Below are positions 54,317 through 62,939 of a stretch of DNA of 64,000 nt, one piece after another. Below the pieces are notes generated by a model. It saw only the letters and a list, made by a program, of their open reading frames with translations, made no database searches and was not told where the DNA came from. Position numbers and translations under genes: made by a program. How positions within the stretch are numbered: the stretch's first letter is position 1; every line of letters begins with the position of its first letter. Source of the DNA: Stackebrandtia albiflava (lineage in GTDB: Bacteria > Actinomycetota > Actinomycetes > Mycobacteriales > Micromonosporaceae); assembly GCF_007994225.1 (NCBI RefSeq), contig NZ_VLLL01000005.1, forward strand, positions 1,034,081 to 1,098,080, written 5' to 3'.

Positions 54317-54948
54317 CCGGCCGTCTCCTTCCGGGCGGCGCGCAGGGCGCGAGCCCACCAGGTCAGCTCGTCGTAGAACTCGGTCGCCGCCGCGTGTGCC
54401 CCGGCGTCGCGCGGTGTCCCGGATTCGTCGAAGCACTCCCGGCAGTCGGGGAAGCTCAGCACCGATCGGATGGTCATGGTGCCCAGTTCCACGAAGACGG
54501 TGCGCAGTTGCTCGACCGCCTCGATTCCGCCGGTCCGCCCGCCGTAGCAGACGAAGCCCACGGGTGTGGCGTTCCACTCGCCGTGGATCCAGTCGATCGC
54601 GTTCTTCAGTGAGGCCGGGTATCCGCGGTTGTAGACGGGCGTGACGATCACGACCGCGTCGGCCCACTCGATGCGTCGTGCCAGTGCGGTCACGGCCTCG
54701 GGGAGGGGCGTGTCGGGGTCGTCGCCCGGGAACACGGTCGGCAGCGGGGTGTCGGCGAGGTCGACGACGTCGAGCACGACGTCGTGCCGGTCGCGGGCGC
54801 GGGCGGCGGCCCAGCCGGCCGGGACGGTCCCGAACCGGTCGACGCGGGTGCTGCCGATGATCAGTGCCACCTTCACCGGTTCGGTGGGTGGCGTGGATTC
54901 GGTGCCCGGGCTCGCCGGGGCGTCGGGTTGTCGCGTGGACGGCGCCAT
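54313..54948 (-). CDS. NAD(P)H-dependent FMN reductase family protein
   Basis: The 211-residue flavodoxin-like protein has the flavin phosphate loop IIGSTRVDRFG, the PVYNRGYPASLKNAIDWIHGEW segment (family YN-G-PA-LKNA-D), and VCYGGRTGG. It reduces FMN, quinones or azo compounds with NAD(P)H. An N-terminal extension of about 25 Ser/Pro/Thr-rich residues precedes the fold. ATG 54948 follows GGGAGAACC. It is coupled to the MFS gene and is probably a detoxification partner. Confidence 0.9.
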   Translation of the reverse strand: MAPSTRQPDAPASPGTESTPPTEPVKVALIIGSTRVDRFGTVPAGWAAARARDRHDVVLDVVDLADTPLPTVFPGDDPDTPLPEAVTALARRIEWADAVVIVTPVYNRGYPASLKNAIDWIHGEWNATPVGFVCYGGRTGGIEAVEQLRTVFVELGTMTIRSVLSFPDCRECFDESGTPRDAGAHAAATEFYDELTWWARALRAARKETAG

Positions 54949-54963
54949 ACGGTTCTCCCAATA

Positions 54964-54982
54964 ACGTTTCGATACGACACGT
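54964..54982. promoter_or_regulatory. TetR-type operator upstream of the FMN reductase-MFS operon
   Basis: ACGT-t-TCG-ata-CGA-c-ACGT: the arms ACGTnTCG and CGAnACGT are exact inverted copies. It sits 16 bases before the reductase start and 76 bases from the divergent TetR gene. Confidence 0.6.
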
Positions 54983-55057
54983 AACGCTAACATGGGCGCG
55001 CACCGCCCGTCGAGCCCGTCACACGGCGCCGTGCGACCACCGCGCTAACCTGAGGCG

Positions 55058-55729
55058 ATGTCTGACCGCACCGGCACGCGATCGGGAGGCCGGCCCCGCG
55101 ACCCGCAGCTCGACACCGCGATACTCGAGGCCACCCTTCACCTGCTGGACGAGGCCGGCTACACCGAGCTGACCCTGGAGGAGGTCGCGCGCCGCGCCGG
55201 GACGTCACGTCCGGCCATCTACCGCCGATGGGCCGGCCGCGCACCACTGGTCCTGTCGGCGATCGCGACCCGCCTGGACGTACCGTCCCCACCCGACACC
55301 GGGTGCACGTTGTGCGACCTGGCCGAGAGTTTCAACATCTTCCTGGCCGCCTACCGCACCATCCGGCCCGACGCGTTGAACGCGTTGTACTCCGAGTGCG
55401 TCCGCTCCCCCGAACTCCAGGAACGGTATCGCCGGACGGTCGTCGAACCGTCCCGCACGGCGGTGCGACGGACCCTCGAACACGCCACCGCCCGCGGCGA
55501 CCTTCGTGAGGACGCCGACCGCGAACAACTCCTCGACTTCGTGGCCTCACTGGTGCACTACCGCGTCCTGTTCGGACGGCACCTCAGCGACGACGACGCC
55601 GAACGGGCGATAGAGACCCTGCTCCGAGGCGCCGCCGTGGATTACGGGGCACTACTCGAACACAGTGAGGCACTGGAGAACGGGCACCTCGACGACGACG
55701 GAACCCACCACGTCCACATAGGTGGCTGA
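55058..55729 (+). CDS. TetR/AcrR family transcriptional regulator
   Basis: The 223-residue protein has the HTH (about 15-65: DTAILEATLHLLDEAGYTELTLEEVARRAGTSRPAIYRRWAGRAPLVLSAI) and a TetR_C-type helical ligand domain with a Cys pair (GCTLCDLAES). The ATG at 55058 matches the natural N-terminus (SDRTGTRSGGRPRDPQL). It diverges from the FMN reductase-MFS operon and probably represses it through the palindrome at 54964-54982. Confidence 0.9.
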   Translation: MSDRTGTRSGGRPRDPQLDTAILEATLHLLDEAGYTELTLEEVARRAGTSRPAIYRRWAGRAPLVLSAIATRLDVPSPPDTGCTLCDLAESFNIFLAAYRTIRPDALNALYSECVRSPELQERYRRTVVEPSRTAVRRTLEHATARGDLREDADREQLLDFVASLVHYRVLFGRHLSDDDAERAIETLLRGAAVDYGALLEHSEALENGHLDDDGTHHVHIGG

Positions 55730-55745
55730 AGGGTCGCGCCGGGCG

Positions 55746-56231
55746 TCACACCAGCAGCCGGATCGTCGGCGCCGCGGCGTCCGTCCCGATCCCCGTCCGG
55801 CAACCGCCGCAGGTCACCGGGTGAGGGCGGCGGGTGTTGGTCTGGACCGACCCCTTCACCGTGACACCCGCGTGGTGGCAGTGGCAGCCGTAGTGGAGGC
55901 GCACCCAGCCGCTCAGCGGTGACCCGTCCTCACCTCGTCCGGTGTCACGGAACGACGCCCACCACAGGTCGACGACGGCGCGCAGGGCCAGGCGGTCGGC
56001 ACCGGTCGTCACGTCGAACGCGGAAACGCGCGCCGGGGCGGGGTGTCCGCCGTCCTCGCCGCCGCTGCAGAGTGCCCGGTCGGCTCCCGGCTTCAGCACC
56101 GTCGTCCGGCGGACCCGTTCGCAGACGAAACAGTCCACACTCAACTCGATCGTCGGTTCCCAGAACAACCGGTCCCGGTGGGAGTCCTCCAGCCCCGACA
56201 ACTCCGCACGGATCTCAAGAGCGCGCAACAT
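55746..56231 (-). CDS. Hypothetical protein with three Cys clusters
   Basis: The 161-residue protein has Cys-rich clusters CFVCERV, YGCHCHHAG and TCGGCRTG, which together could bind one or two zinc ions. The rest is beta-rich with no recognised domain. ATG 56231 is chosen from the natural MLRALEIRAEL start; ATG 56249 is also in frame. It lies in a convergent position between the TetR gene and the BTAD regulator on its own strand. The CHCHHAG and CGGC pairing resembles rubredoxin-like or zinc-ribbon knuckles, but the function is unknown. Confidence 0.65.
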   Translation of the reverse strand: MLRALEIRAELSGLEDSHRDRLFWEPTIELSVDCFVCERVRRTTVLKPGADRALCSGGEDGGHPAPARVSAFDVTTGADRLALRAVVDLWWASFRDTGRGEDGSPLSGWVRLHYGCHCHHAGVTVKGSVQTNTRRPHPVTCGGCRTGIGTDAAAPTIRLLV

Positions 56232-56291
56232 CGACCGATCGTCGCACACGCGCCGCCGTGCGCGTCACCTCGCGCGCGGCGGCCACGGAGG

Positions 56292-59273
56292 TCACCGACC
56301 GGTGACCCGGTCCGGGACCCGCGTGATCTCCGGCAGCCGCTCCGTCCCGGTCACACCGAGCCTCGCGAAGATCTCGGCGGCCCGGCCCCGGTATCCGGCG
56401 GCGACGTCGTACTCCCCCAGCCCCGCATGGGCGGACGCCAGCACCGCGAGGGCGCGGCCACGCCGCAGCGGCCCCGACATGCGCCGGAACGCCCGCTCCG
56501 CGGCACGGGCGTGCCGGATCGCCGCCGGGTGCTCGCGGCGGGCGTCGCGGACGATCGCCGACACCAGTTCGGCGTGCGCGTCGTGGAAGACGGACGTGGT
56601 CCGGCCCGCGCCGCGCAGGAACTCCGTCGCGTGGTGCAGCGCGAGGTCGAGTTCACCGGTGAGCAGGTGGTAGGCGGCGAGCAGTTCCCGGCGCCCGGAC
56701 TGCTGCGGGTGCGCGTCGTAGCGTTCGTCGAGGACCGTCTTCAGGTCGGCGTGCGCCGCCTCCGCCCGCCCCATGGCCAGCGACAACCGGACCCGTATCT
56801 GTAGCGACATGTAGCGGCGCGGCGCGTCCGGATCCCGTAGCGCCCGGTCCACCCACCGCAGGCCCTCCCGGTACCGGCCCCTGTCCAGGCACAGGACCGC
56901 CAACTGGTTCACGACGTCCTCGGTGACCCGGTCGTCGGTCGTCGCCTCCAACGCCCGCGTCAGGTACTCCTCCGCCTCGTCGTAGTCGCCGAGCGCGACG
57001 CAGACCGAACCCAGCGGCGCCAGCCGCGCCGCGATGTCGGCCGGGTCGCCGTGACGCTCGCACAGCCGCAGTGCCTCCAGCAGGTACGTCTTGGAGTCGG
57101 CCTGGTCGCCGGTCAGCTGGGTGAACACGCCCATCGTCGCCAGTTGCCGGGCCGTCAGGACCGGATCGCCGCTGGACCGGGCGGCCCGCAACGCCAGTTC
57201 ACCGGCGGCCGTGGCCTCGTCCATCCGCTGCGACACCCAGTACGTACCGGCGACCAGGTTGTGCATCACCGCCTGGCCGTGGAGATCCGACGCGGTCTCC
57301 GCCGCGGCCAGGCCGAGGCGCGCGAGTGCCCGGATCCGGCGCGGGTCGCGTCCCTCGTGGACGTTCGCGGCGAGTGGCCGGGCCGCCCGCCACACCCCCG
57401 GATGCGCGGCGAACGCGGTGACGGTGGCGGCGCGGTCGTCGTACTCGGTGATGTCCTCGCAGTCGTGCCACCAGTCGAGCAACCTGGTCACCGCGGCCTC
57501 CGACTCCCGGCGGGACAGCAGTGTCTCCCCCTCCCGCCGCGCGTAAAGGCGGACCAGGTCGTGGAACCGCAGCCGGCCGTCGCGGGGCCGTTCCAGCAGG
57601 TGGGCGGCCGTCAGGAGCCCGATGTGACGCCGGGCGTCGGCCTCCGGCAGGCCGGTCACGGCCACCGCGAGCGAGTCCGGGAAGTCCTCGGTGGGCACCG
57701 TCGCGAGCAGGTGGAGGCAGCGGCGGGTCGCGGGTTCCAGGGTCCGTACCGACAGCCGGATGCCGTCGGCGACCGTGGCCCTGGGGTCGCCCGGGATCGC
57801 CAGGCGGTCGAGCCGGTCGCCGTCCTCCAGCTCGGCGGCGATCTCGGCGAGTCGGTGCCGGGGCCGGGTGGTGATGGTGGCGCCCACGATCCGGATCGCC
57901 AGCGGCAGTCCGCCGCACAGTGCGACGATCCGGTCGGCCGCGGCGGGTTCCCGGTCGACGCGGTCGGCGCCGACGAGTTCCGTCAGGAGTCGCCGGGACT
58001 CGCCGGGACTCCACACGTCCACGCCGAGCGGCCTCGCGCCGTCCAACGCGACCAGACCGGTGAGCCGGTCGCGGCTGGTGACCAGCGCGAGACTCCCCGG
58101 TCCCGCCGGCAGCAGCGGCCGGACCTGCGCGACCGTGCGCGCGTTGTCCAGTACGACCAGCACCCGCCGGCCGTGCAGGGTCGAGCGGAACAGGGCGCTC
58201 GCCTCGTCGAGTTCGGCGGGCACGGCGTCCGCGGGATGGCCGAGGGCGCGCAGGAACCGGTGCAGCACCTCGGACGGGGTCAGCGGTTCGGCGTCGTCGT
58301 AGCCGCGCAGGTCCACGAACAACTGCCCGTCGGGGAACCGGTCGGCGCGCCGGTGCGCCCACCGCAGTGCCAGCGCGGTCTTCCCGACACCGCCGGTGCC
58401 GGAGATCACGGTGACGACGGTCCCCGTCGCCGTGTCGTCCGCCAGTGCGTCCAGTGTGGCCAGTTCCTCGGCCCGGCCGGTGAAGTCGGCGGTGTTGGGC
58501 AACTGGGCCGGGATCGGTACCGACGACGTGGCGGGTGCCCGCGGCCCCGGCGGTGAGGCGTCGTCGCGGAGGATGGCGCGATGCACGTCCCGTATCGCCC
58601 TTCCCGGGTCGATGCCCAGGTCGTCGGCGAGCCGGCGTCTGAGGGAACCGTACAGCGCCAGGGCCTCCGAGGTGCGGCCGCTGCGGTGGAGGGCGAGCAT
58701 CAGTAGGCCGCACAGCCGTTGCCGGTTCGGTTGGGCGTCGAGGAGTTCCCGCGCCTCACCGATCACGCGGCCGGGCTGGCCGAGGGCCAGCTCCGTCTCC
58801 ATGCGGTTCTCGTGGGCCTCCAGTCGTCGTTCGTCCCAGCGGGCGGCGGCGGAGGCCAGCAGCCTGCCGGGCAGGCCGGCCAGCGCGGGACCGCGCCACA
58901 GGTCCAGGGCGCGGCACAGGAGTGCGTGTGCGAGCGCGTGGTCGTCTCGCGACGCGGCCTCGGCGGCCTCGCGCACCCATCGGACGAAGGTCGTCGCGTC
59001 GAGCCGGTCGGTAGTGAGCCGGTAACCGTCGCCCACGGTCTCGATGCCGGAGGTGACCACCCGTCGCAGCGACGCCATGGCGTTCTGCACCTGCCGTCGC
59101 GCCGTCGCCGGTGGGTGGTCGTCCCAGAGGGTGTCGACGAGCCGGTGCAGCGGCACCACCTTCCCGGCCTCCAGCAGCAGCGCCGCGAGGAGCCTGGGCT
59201 GGTGCCGTCCCGGGATCCGGACCGGCCCGGAGTCGTCGCTCACCTCCAGTGGACCCAGAATCCGGAAATCCAC
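56292..59273 (-). CDS. BTAD/SARP-type transcriptional regulator with NB-ARC and TPR domains (AfsR-like)
   Basis: The 993-residue protein has the AfsR layout. An OmpR-type winged DNA-binding domain (about 1-90: FRILGPLEVSDDSGPVRIPGRHQPRLLAALLLEAGKVVPLHRLVDTLW) is followed by a BTAD domain (about 95-240), a STAND/NB-ARC ATPase with P-loop ISGTGGVGKTALAL and the RHD-like LVTSRDRLTGL segment, a linking helical part, and C-terminal TPRs. A GTG start at 59273 is chosen because GGAGGG lies just upstream and family members begin xDFRILGPLEV; ATG 59285 is four codons earlier. Such proteins activate secondary-metabolite or physiological genes. Confidence 0.92.
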   Translation of the reverse strand: MDFRILGPLEVSDDSGPVRIPGRHQPRLLAALLLEAGKVVPLHRLVDTLWDDHPPATARRQVQNAMASLRRVVTSGIETVGDGYRLTTDRLDATTFVRWVREAAEAASRDDHALAHALLCRALDLWRGPALAGLPGRLLASAAARWDERRLEAHENRMETELALGQPGRVIGEARELLDAQPNRQRLCGLLMLALHRSGRTSEALALYGSLRRRLADDLGIDPGRAIRDVHRAILRDDASPPGPRAPATSSVPIPAQLPNTADFTGRAEELATLDALADDTATGTVVTVISGTGGVGKTALALRWAHRRADRFPDGQLFVDLRGYDDAEPLTPSEVLHRFLRALGHPADAVPAELDEASALFRSTLHGRRVLVVLDNARTVAQVRPLLPAGPGSLALVTSRDRLTGLVALDGARPLGVDVWSPGESRRLLTELVGADRVDREPAAADRIVALCGGLPLAIRIVGATITTRPRHRLAEIAAELEDGDRLDRLAIPGDPRATVADGIRLSVRTLEPATRRCLHLLATVPTEDFPDSLAVAVTGLPEADARRHIGLLTAAHLLERPRDGRLRFHDLVRLYARREGETLLSRRESEAAVTRLLDWWHDCEDITEYDDRAATVTAFAAHPGVWRAARPLAANVHEGRDPRRIRALARLGLAAAETASDLHGQAVMHNLVAGTYWVSQRMDEATAAGELALRAARSSGDPVLTARQLATMGVFTQLTGDQADSKTYLLEALRLCERHGDPADIAARLAPLGSVCVALGDYDEAEEYLTRALEATTDDRVTEDVVNQLAVLCLDRGRYREGLRWVDRALRDPDAPRRYMSLQIRVRLSLAMGRAEAAHADLKTVLDERYDAHPQQSGRRELLAAYHLLTGELDLALHHATEFLRGAGRTTSVFHDAHAELVSAIVRDARREHPAAIRHARAAERAFRRMSGPLRRGRALAVLASAHAGLGEYDVAAGYRGRAAEIFARLGVTGTERLPEITRVPDRVTGR

Positions 59274-59350
59274 GGCGCCCTCCATCCCGGTCCGACCGCA
59301 TCGTGTGACGAACCTACCGCCTGCGTGGGTCGGGGTCGACGGGTGCGGTG

Positions 59351-59379
59351 CCGCCGGGCGGGGGCGCCCCGCCCGGCGG
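59351..59379 (-). terminator. Hairpin downstream of the small membrane protein gene
   Basis: A perfect 13-bp stem, CCGCCGGGCGGGG/CCCCGCCCGGCGG, with a GCG loop. It lies about 80 bases past the stop of the minus-strand gene at 59460 and upstream of the BTAD gene. Confidence 0.6.
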
Positions 59380-59459
59380 TGCGGGCGGCCTACTCGCGTG
59401 TCACCGCCCCCGGTAGCGCCGTGTGGCGACGGGACGTCGTGCGGGGCCGGTCGCCCCGC

Positions 59460-59669
59460 TCACGCGGGGTCGCGGCCGGTTCCGGTGCGGGCCACCAGGA
59501 CGAGCCCCACCACGAGCAGCACGAGGTGGGCCGCCATGCGCAGCCCGGCCGGCATGTCGACGTGGTTGAGCAGGAACCAGCTCCGCGAGTCGGTGAACAG
59601 GTTGTTGATGAGACCACCGGCCCCCTGGACGACCAGTAGGAGCCCGGCCGTTCCGATCATCGTGCGCAT
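59460..59669 (-). CDS. Small two-helix membrane protein
   Basis: The 69-residue protein has two hydrophobic segments (MIGTAGLLLVVQGAGGLINNLF and LRMAAHLVLLVVGLVLVA), linked by a polar loop with WFLLNHVD, and a short charged tail. It begins at ATG 59669 with AAAGGTGG upstream. A TetR gene diverges from it across a 102-bp gap holding two ATACG-type operators, so the small protein is the probable regulatory target, perhaps an integral membrane component of a stress or efflux response. No family is recognised with certainty. Confidence 0.8.
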   Translation of the reverse strand: MRTMIGTAGLLLVVQGAGGLINNLFTDSRSWFLLNHVDMPAGLRMAAHLVLLVVGLVLVARTGTGRDPA

Positions 59670-59684
59670 GACGCCACCTTTCCG

Positions 59685-59758
59685 ATACGTTCGTATTGAT
59701 CTGATGTGTGAAGGCTACCCGGAATCCGGGCTAGGATCAAATCGGTACGGATGTATCG
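59685..59758. promoter_or_regulatory. Paired operator-like sites between the small membrane gene and its divergent TetR gene
   Basis: ATACG-tt-CGTAT at 59685-59696 is an exact inverted repeat. A related site, CGGTACG-gat-GTATCG, is at 59743-59758. Each sits close to one start codon. Confidence 0.55.
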
Positions 59759-59771
59759 ACGAAGGAGACCG

Positions 59772-60362
59772 ATGACGCAGCCGCGACCCGCGACCCGGGG
59801 ACCGGGCGCCACCCACGACCGGCAGCGGCACCACATCCTGGAAGCGGTCTTCGACATCGTCGACGACCGGGGAACCGGCGACGTCACCATCCGCAACGTG
59901 GCGAAGGCGGCCGGCATCTCTCCCGGCCGGGTACAGCACTACTTCGGCACCAAGGACGCCCTGCTCTCGGAGGCGTTCGCCGCGATCAACGACGCGGGGG
60001 AACGCAACGTAGGTCGGCGCCTGGCCGAGGTGCGACCCGACGACCGCGAGGCGATCGTCACCGCGATCCTGACCGAACTCGTCCCCGACGACGACACCCA
60101 CCGGCGACTCCTCCGCGTCGCCCAGGCGTTCGAGGTCTACGCACTCACCCGGCCACCACTCGCGCGGCGGCTCACCGAGACATACGGCCGGCTCGTCGAC
60201 CTCGTGGCCGGACTGCTGCCCGCCGACTCCTCGTCCACCGCACGGGAACTGGTCGCCCTCGCCAACGGGCTGGGATGGTTGACCGTCGTCGGCGCCGACG
60301 ACGCCGAGACCGCCAGGCGGACCGTCGCCGCCCGCGTGCGCCGGGTGTTCACCGGATCCTAG
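59772..60362 (+). CDS. TetR family transcriptional regulator
   Basis: The 196-residue protein has the HTH (about 20-65: HHILEAVFDIVDDRGTGDVTIRNVAKAAGISPGRVQHYFGTKDALLSEAF) and a helical ligand domain. It resembles the PfmR/BetI-like class (TetR_C_6-type). ATG 59772 follows GAAGGAGACC. It diverges from the small membrane protein at 59460-59669, and the two operator-like sites between them suggest autorepression and control of that gene. Confidence 0.88.
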   Translation: MTQPRPATRGPGATHDRQRHHILEAVFDIVDDRGTGDVTIRNVAKAAGISPGRVQHYFGTKDALLSEAFAAINDAGERNVGRRLAEVRPDDREAIVTAILTELVPDDDTHRRLLRVAQAFEVYALTRPPLARRLTETYGRLVDLVAGLLPADSSSTARELVALANGLGWLTVVGADDAETARRTVAARVRRVFTGS

Positions 60363-60634
60363 CGGCCGCGCGCACATCGGCCGCCTGCCCAGATGGTCGA
60401 CAGTGGAGCGACGCCGTGGTGCCGGATCCTTCCGCGACCACTCGCACCGTTACCGGCCGCCGTCACACGGGGACGCCACTCGCTCCGATCGAGGCGACCG
60501 GGGCGGAATCCCCGTCCGCCCGGTGGCCGCTCGCCACACGCCCTAGTCGAACCCAAGCCACTCGCCCGCTCGTCCGCCGGCCCGAATGACCTCCGGTGCC
60601 GTGGCGCCGTCGAGGTGGGGCGCGGTGTCAGGGT

Positions 60635-62173
60635 TCAGACTGCGTCGCCGGGATCGCCGAACCAGGTGGTGAGCGCGCCCCTCAGCGCCGGAACGGCCCG
60701 CTCCGCCGGTTCACCGACGGGTGCCGCCCAGGCGACGTAGGAGTCCGGACGGATCAGTACCGCGTCGGCGACACGTTCCCCGGTGCGGGCGGTGACGACG
60801 TCGACCCGGTCCCGCCAGGCCGAGGCGGCCTCGCGGAGGTCGCCACGGTCGGCGAGGTCGACCAGTACCGGTCGCGCGGCACGCATCGACGCCGCGACCC
60901 GGCTTCGGCCCTCTCCGGTCGGCAGGACGCGGTCGGACACGAAGGTCCCGGCACACTCGTGTCGATCGGCATCCGGGACGGGGTACCGGACGTCGGCGCC
61001 GGCGAGCAACGCACCCACCCGCCGCGACGCCGGTTCGTCCTGAAGCAACTCCTGGAACAGTTCCCGCAGTGCGTCCGCCGCCGCGTCGCGTCCGCGTCGC
61101 AGCGCCACCTGGGCCCGGGTGTGGAGCAGCGTGCGCGCGTTGGCGAGCCGGCGTTCGTCGTCGTAGGTGTCGAGGAGCCCGGCCGGTGCGTGGCCGTGTA
61201 TCTCGGCGGCCAACCGCCAGGCGAGGCCGACCGCGTCGAGCATTCCGGCGTTGATCGCGACACCGGTGGCGGGGAACAGGTGCGCCGCGTCGCCGGCCAG
61301 CACGACGCGCCCGGCGCGGTAGCGGTCGGCGTGCCGGGCGTGGAAGGTGAACCGCGACAACCGGGTCGCCTCGCCCAGTGGCAGGTCGACGCCGAGCACC
61401 CGCCGGACGCTGTCCCGGACCTCGGTCACCGTCATGGCCGTGTCGTCGTCGTACTCGGTGGTCTCGTCCTCGGTGGTGAAGAGGGAGACGATCCGGGAGT
61501 CGTCGGCGGGTCCGAGCCCGAACAGGCCGGTCTCGGTCTGTGTGAAACCCGCCCGGATCACGTCGGCGCCGGGCACCTCGATGCCGCCGTCGTCCCTGAT
61601 GACGACCGTCTCGGGCAGCGCGACCTGCGCGAGGCGGTTCACCTCCTGGTAGGTCACTCCGGGGAAGGCGACGCCCGCCTGTTCGCGGACCCGGGAACGG
61701 GCACCGTCGCAGCCGGCGAGGTACCGGGCGACCAGTCGGCGGTCACCGTCGGGACCGCGCACGTCCACCGTCACGGAGGTGTCGTCCTGCCGCACCGCGA
61801 TCACCTCGTGGCCGCGGCGGACCTCCACGCCGAGTTCGCCGGCGCGTTCCTCCAAGAGGCGTTCGAGCCGCGCCTGGGGCAGCGGCAGGGCGTGCATCGG
61901 TGTGTCGTCCCACCGGCTGAGGTCCACGTGGACACCGCCGAACGGGAACCGGGGGGCCGGGATCGGGCCGGTGCAGGCGGCTTCGCACCGGTCGAGGAGT
62001 CCCCGGTGGTCGAGCAGTTCGAGGATCCGTCCGCCGAGGCCGCCGGCCTTGGCGACCTCCCGGCGTCGCGGGTACTTCTCCAGCACCAACGGCCGGACTC
62101 CGGCCAAGGCCAGTTCCCCCGCCAGCATCAGGCCGACCGGCCCGGCCCCCACGACGATCACGTCCACGTCCAT
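60635..62173 (-). CDS. FAD-dependent monooxygenase (PheA/TfdB family)
   Basis: The 512-residue class A flavoprotein hydroxylase has the GxGxxG FAD motif VIVVGAGPVGLMLAGELALAG, the YLAGCDGARSRVRE DG motif, and the GD motif RVVLAGDAAHLFPATGVAINAGMLDAVGLAWRLA. A C-terminal thioredoxin-like domain is represented by about the last 100 residues. Relatives hydroxylate phenols and polyketides, or inactivate rifamycin and tetracyclines. The ATG at 62173 follows GAGGAGGAAG. A divergent TetR gene starts 107 bases away across two copies of an 18-bp operator, so expression is probably induced by the substrate. Confidence 0.9.
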   Translation of the reverse strand: MDVDVIVVGAGPVGLMLAGELALAGVRPLVLEKYPRRREVAKAGGLGGRILELLDHRGLLDRCEAACTGPIPAPRFPFGGVHVDLSRWDDTPMHALPLPQARLERLLEERAGELGVEVRRGHEVIAVRQDDTSVTVDVRGPDGDRRLVARYLAGCDGARSRVREQAGVAFPGVTYQEVNRLAQVALPETVVIRDDGGIEVPGADVIRAGFTQTETGLFGLGPADDSRIVSLFTTEDETTEYDDDTAMTVTEVRDSVRRVLGVDLPLGEATRLSRFTFHARHADRYRAGRVVLAGDAAHLFPATGVAINAGMLDAVGLAWRLAAEIHGHAPAGLLDTYDDERRLANARTLLHTRAQVALRRGRDAAADALRELFQELLQDEPASRRVGALLAGADVRYPVPDADRHECAGTFVSDRVLPTGEGRSRVAASMRAARPVLVDLADRGDLREAASAWRDRVDVVTARTGERVADAVLIRPDSYVAWAAPVGEPAERAVPALRGALTTWFGDPGDAV

Positions 62174-62192
62174 GTCTCTTCCTCCTCATGAA

Positions 62193-62267
62193 ACGGCACG
62201 TGCCGTGCCGCTGGAGTAGCGTGCCCCATGCGCCGTGCCGCTGTCAAGTACGGCACGTGCCGTGCCG
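62193..62267. promoter_or_regulatory. Duplicated operator ACGGCACGTGCCGTGCCG in the monooxygenase-TetR gap
   Basis: The 18-bp sequence occurs identically at 62193-62210 and 62250-62267. Its core ACGGCAC-GTGCCGT is a 14-bp perfect palindrome, and a partial copy (GCCGTGCCGC) lies between. The second copy overlaps the TetR promoter, where TAGGAT (62269-62274) ends six bases before the ATG at 62281, so the TetR message is probably leaderless. Confidence 0.75.
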
Positions 62268-62280
62268 ATAGGATCACTAC

Positions 62281-62856
62281 ATGACCAGCACCTCCCGCCG
62301 TGGACACGACCGCACCGAGGCCATCATGCGGACCATGTTGGAACTCGGTCGGGAGACCGGCTACGCCAGGCTCAGCATCGAAGCGGTCGCCAGACGCGCG
62401 GGCGTCGGCAAACACACCGTCTACCGGCGGTGGACGTCCAAGGGCGCCCTCCTACTCGACTCCCTGTTGTCCCTTCACCGGCACGACCTCGACTACCCCG
62501 ACACCGGCGACGTCCGCGCCGACCTGCGCGCGCAGATCCACCGGGTCGCCGACCTCATGACCGCACCGCCCTTCGGCCCACTGTTCCGCGCACTCGTCGC
62601 CGAGGCGCAACACGACCCCGACGTCGCCACCGCACTCCACGCACAGTTCACCCGGCCGCAGGAGGAGAGGACCGTCGCCCGGTTGAACACGGCCCGCGAC
62701 CGGGGCGAACTGTCACCCGACTTCGATCTGGACCTGGCGATGGCGATCCTGTCCGGACCGCTCTACTTCCGTTTCCTGATCACGAGGGAACCGTTGACCC
62801 ACGAGTACGTCGACCAGGTCCTCGACGCACTCTTCGCCGGAATGGGACCACGTTGA
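62281..62856 (+). CDS. TetR family transcriptional regulator
   Basis: The 191-residue protein has an HTH (about 12-60: AIMRTMLELGRETGYARLSIEAVARRAGVGKHTVYRRWTSKGALLLDSL) and a TetR_C_16/33-like ligand domain (MTAPPFGPLFRALVAEAQHDPDVATALHAQF). ATG 62281 has no good ribosome site but sits six bases after a TAGGAT -10, fitting leaderless transcription. It diverges from the FAD monooxygenase and should repress it and itself through the duplicated palindrome. Confidence 0.9.
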   Translation: MTSTSRRGHDRTEAIMRTMLELGRETGYARLSIEAVARRAGVGKHTVYRRWTSKGALLLDSLLSLHRHDLDYPDTGDVRADLRAQIHRVADLMTAPPFGPLFRALVAEAQHDPDVATALHAQFTRPQEERTVARLNTARDRGELSPDFDLDLAMAILSGPLYFRFLITREPLTHEYVDQVLDALFAGMGPR

Positions 62857-62939
62857 GACCTGCGGCACCACGCCACGACCGACCGCGCACCGAATCGGCG
62901 GCCGGAGCACACCCCGCCCCGCGTGGCAAAATCGGCCGA

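Noticed and set aside
57051-58556. 501-codon plus-strand frame opposite the AfsR-like gene
   Set aside because: Shadow of the NB-ARC/TPR coding region on the minus strand; no motif of its own.
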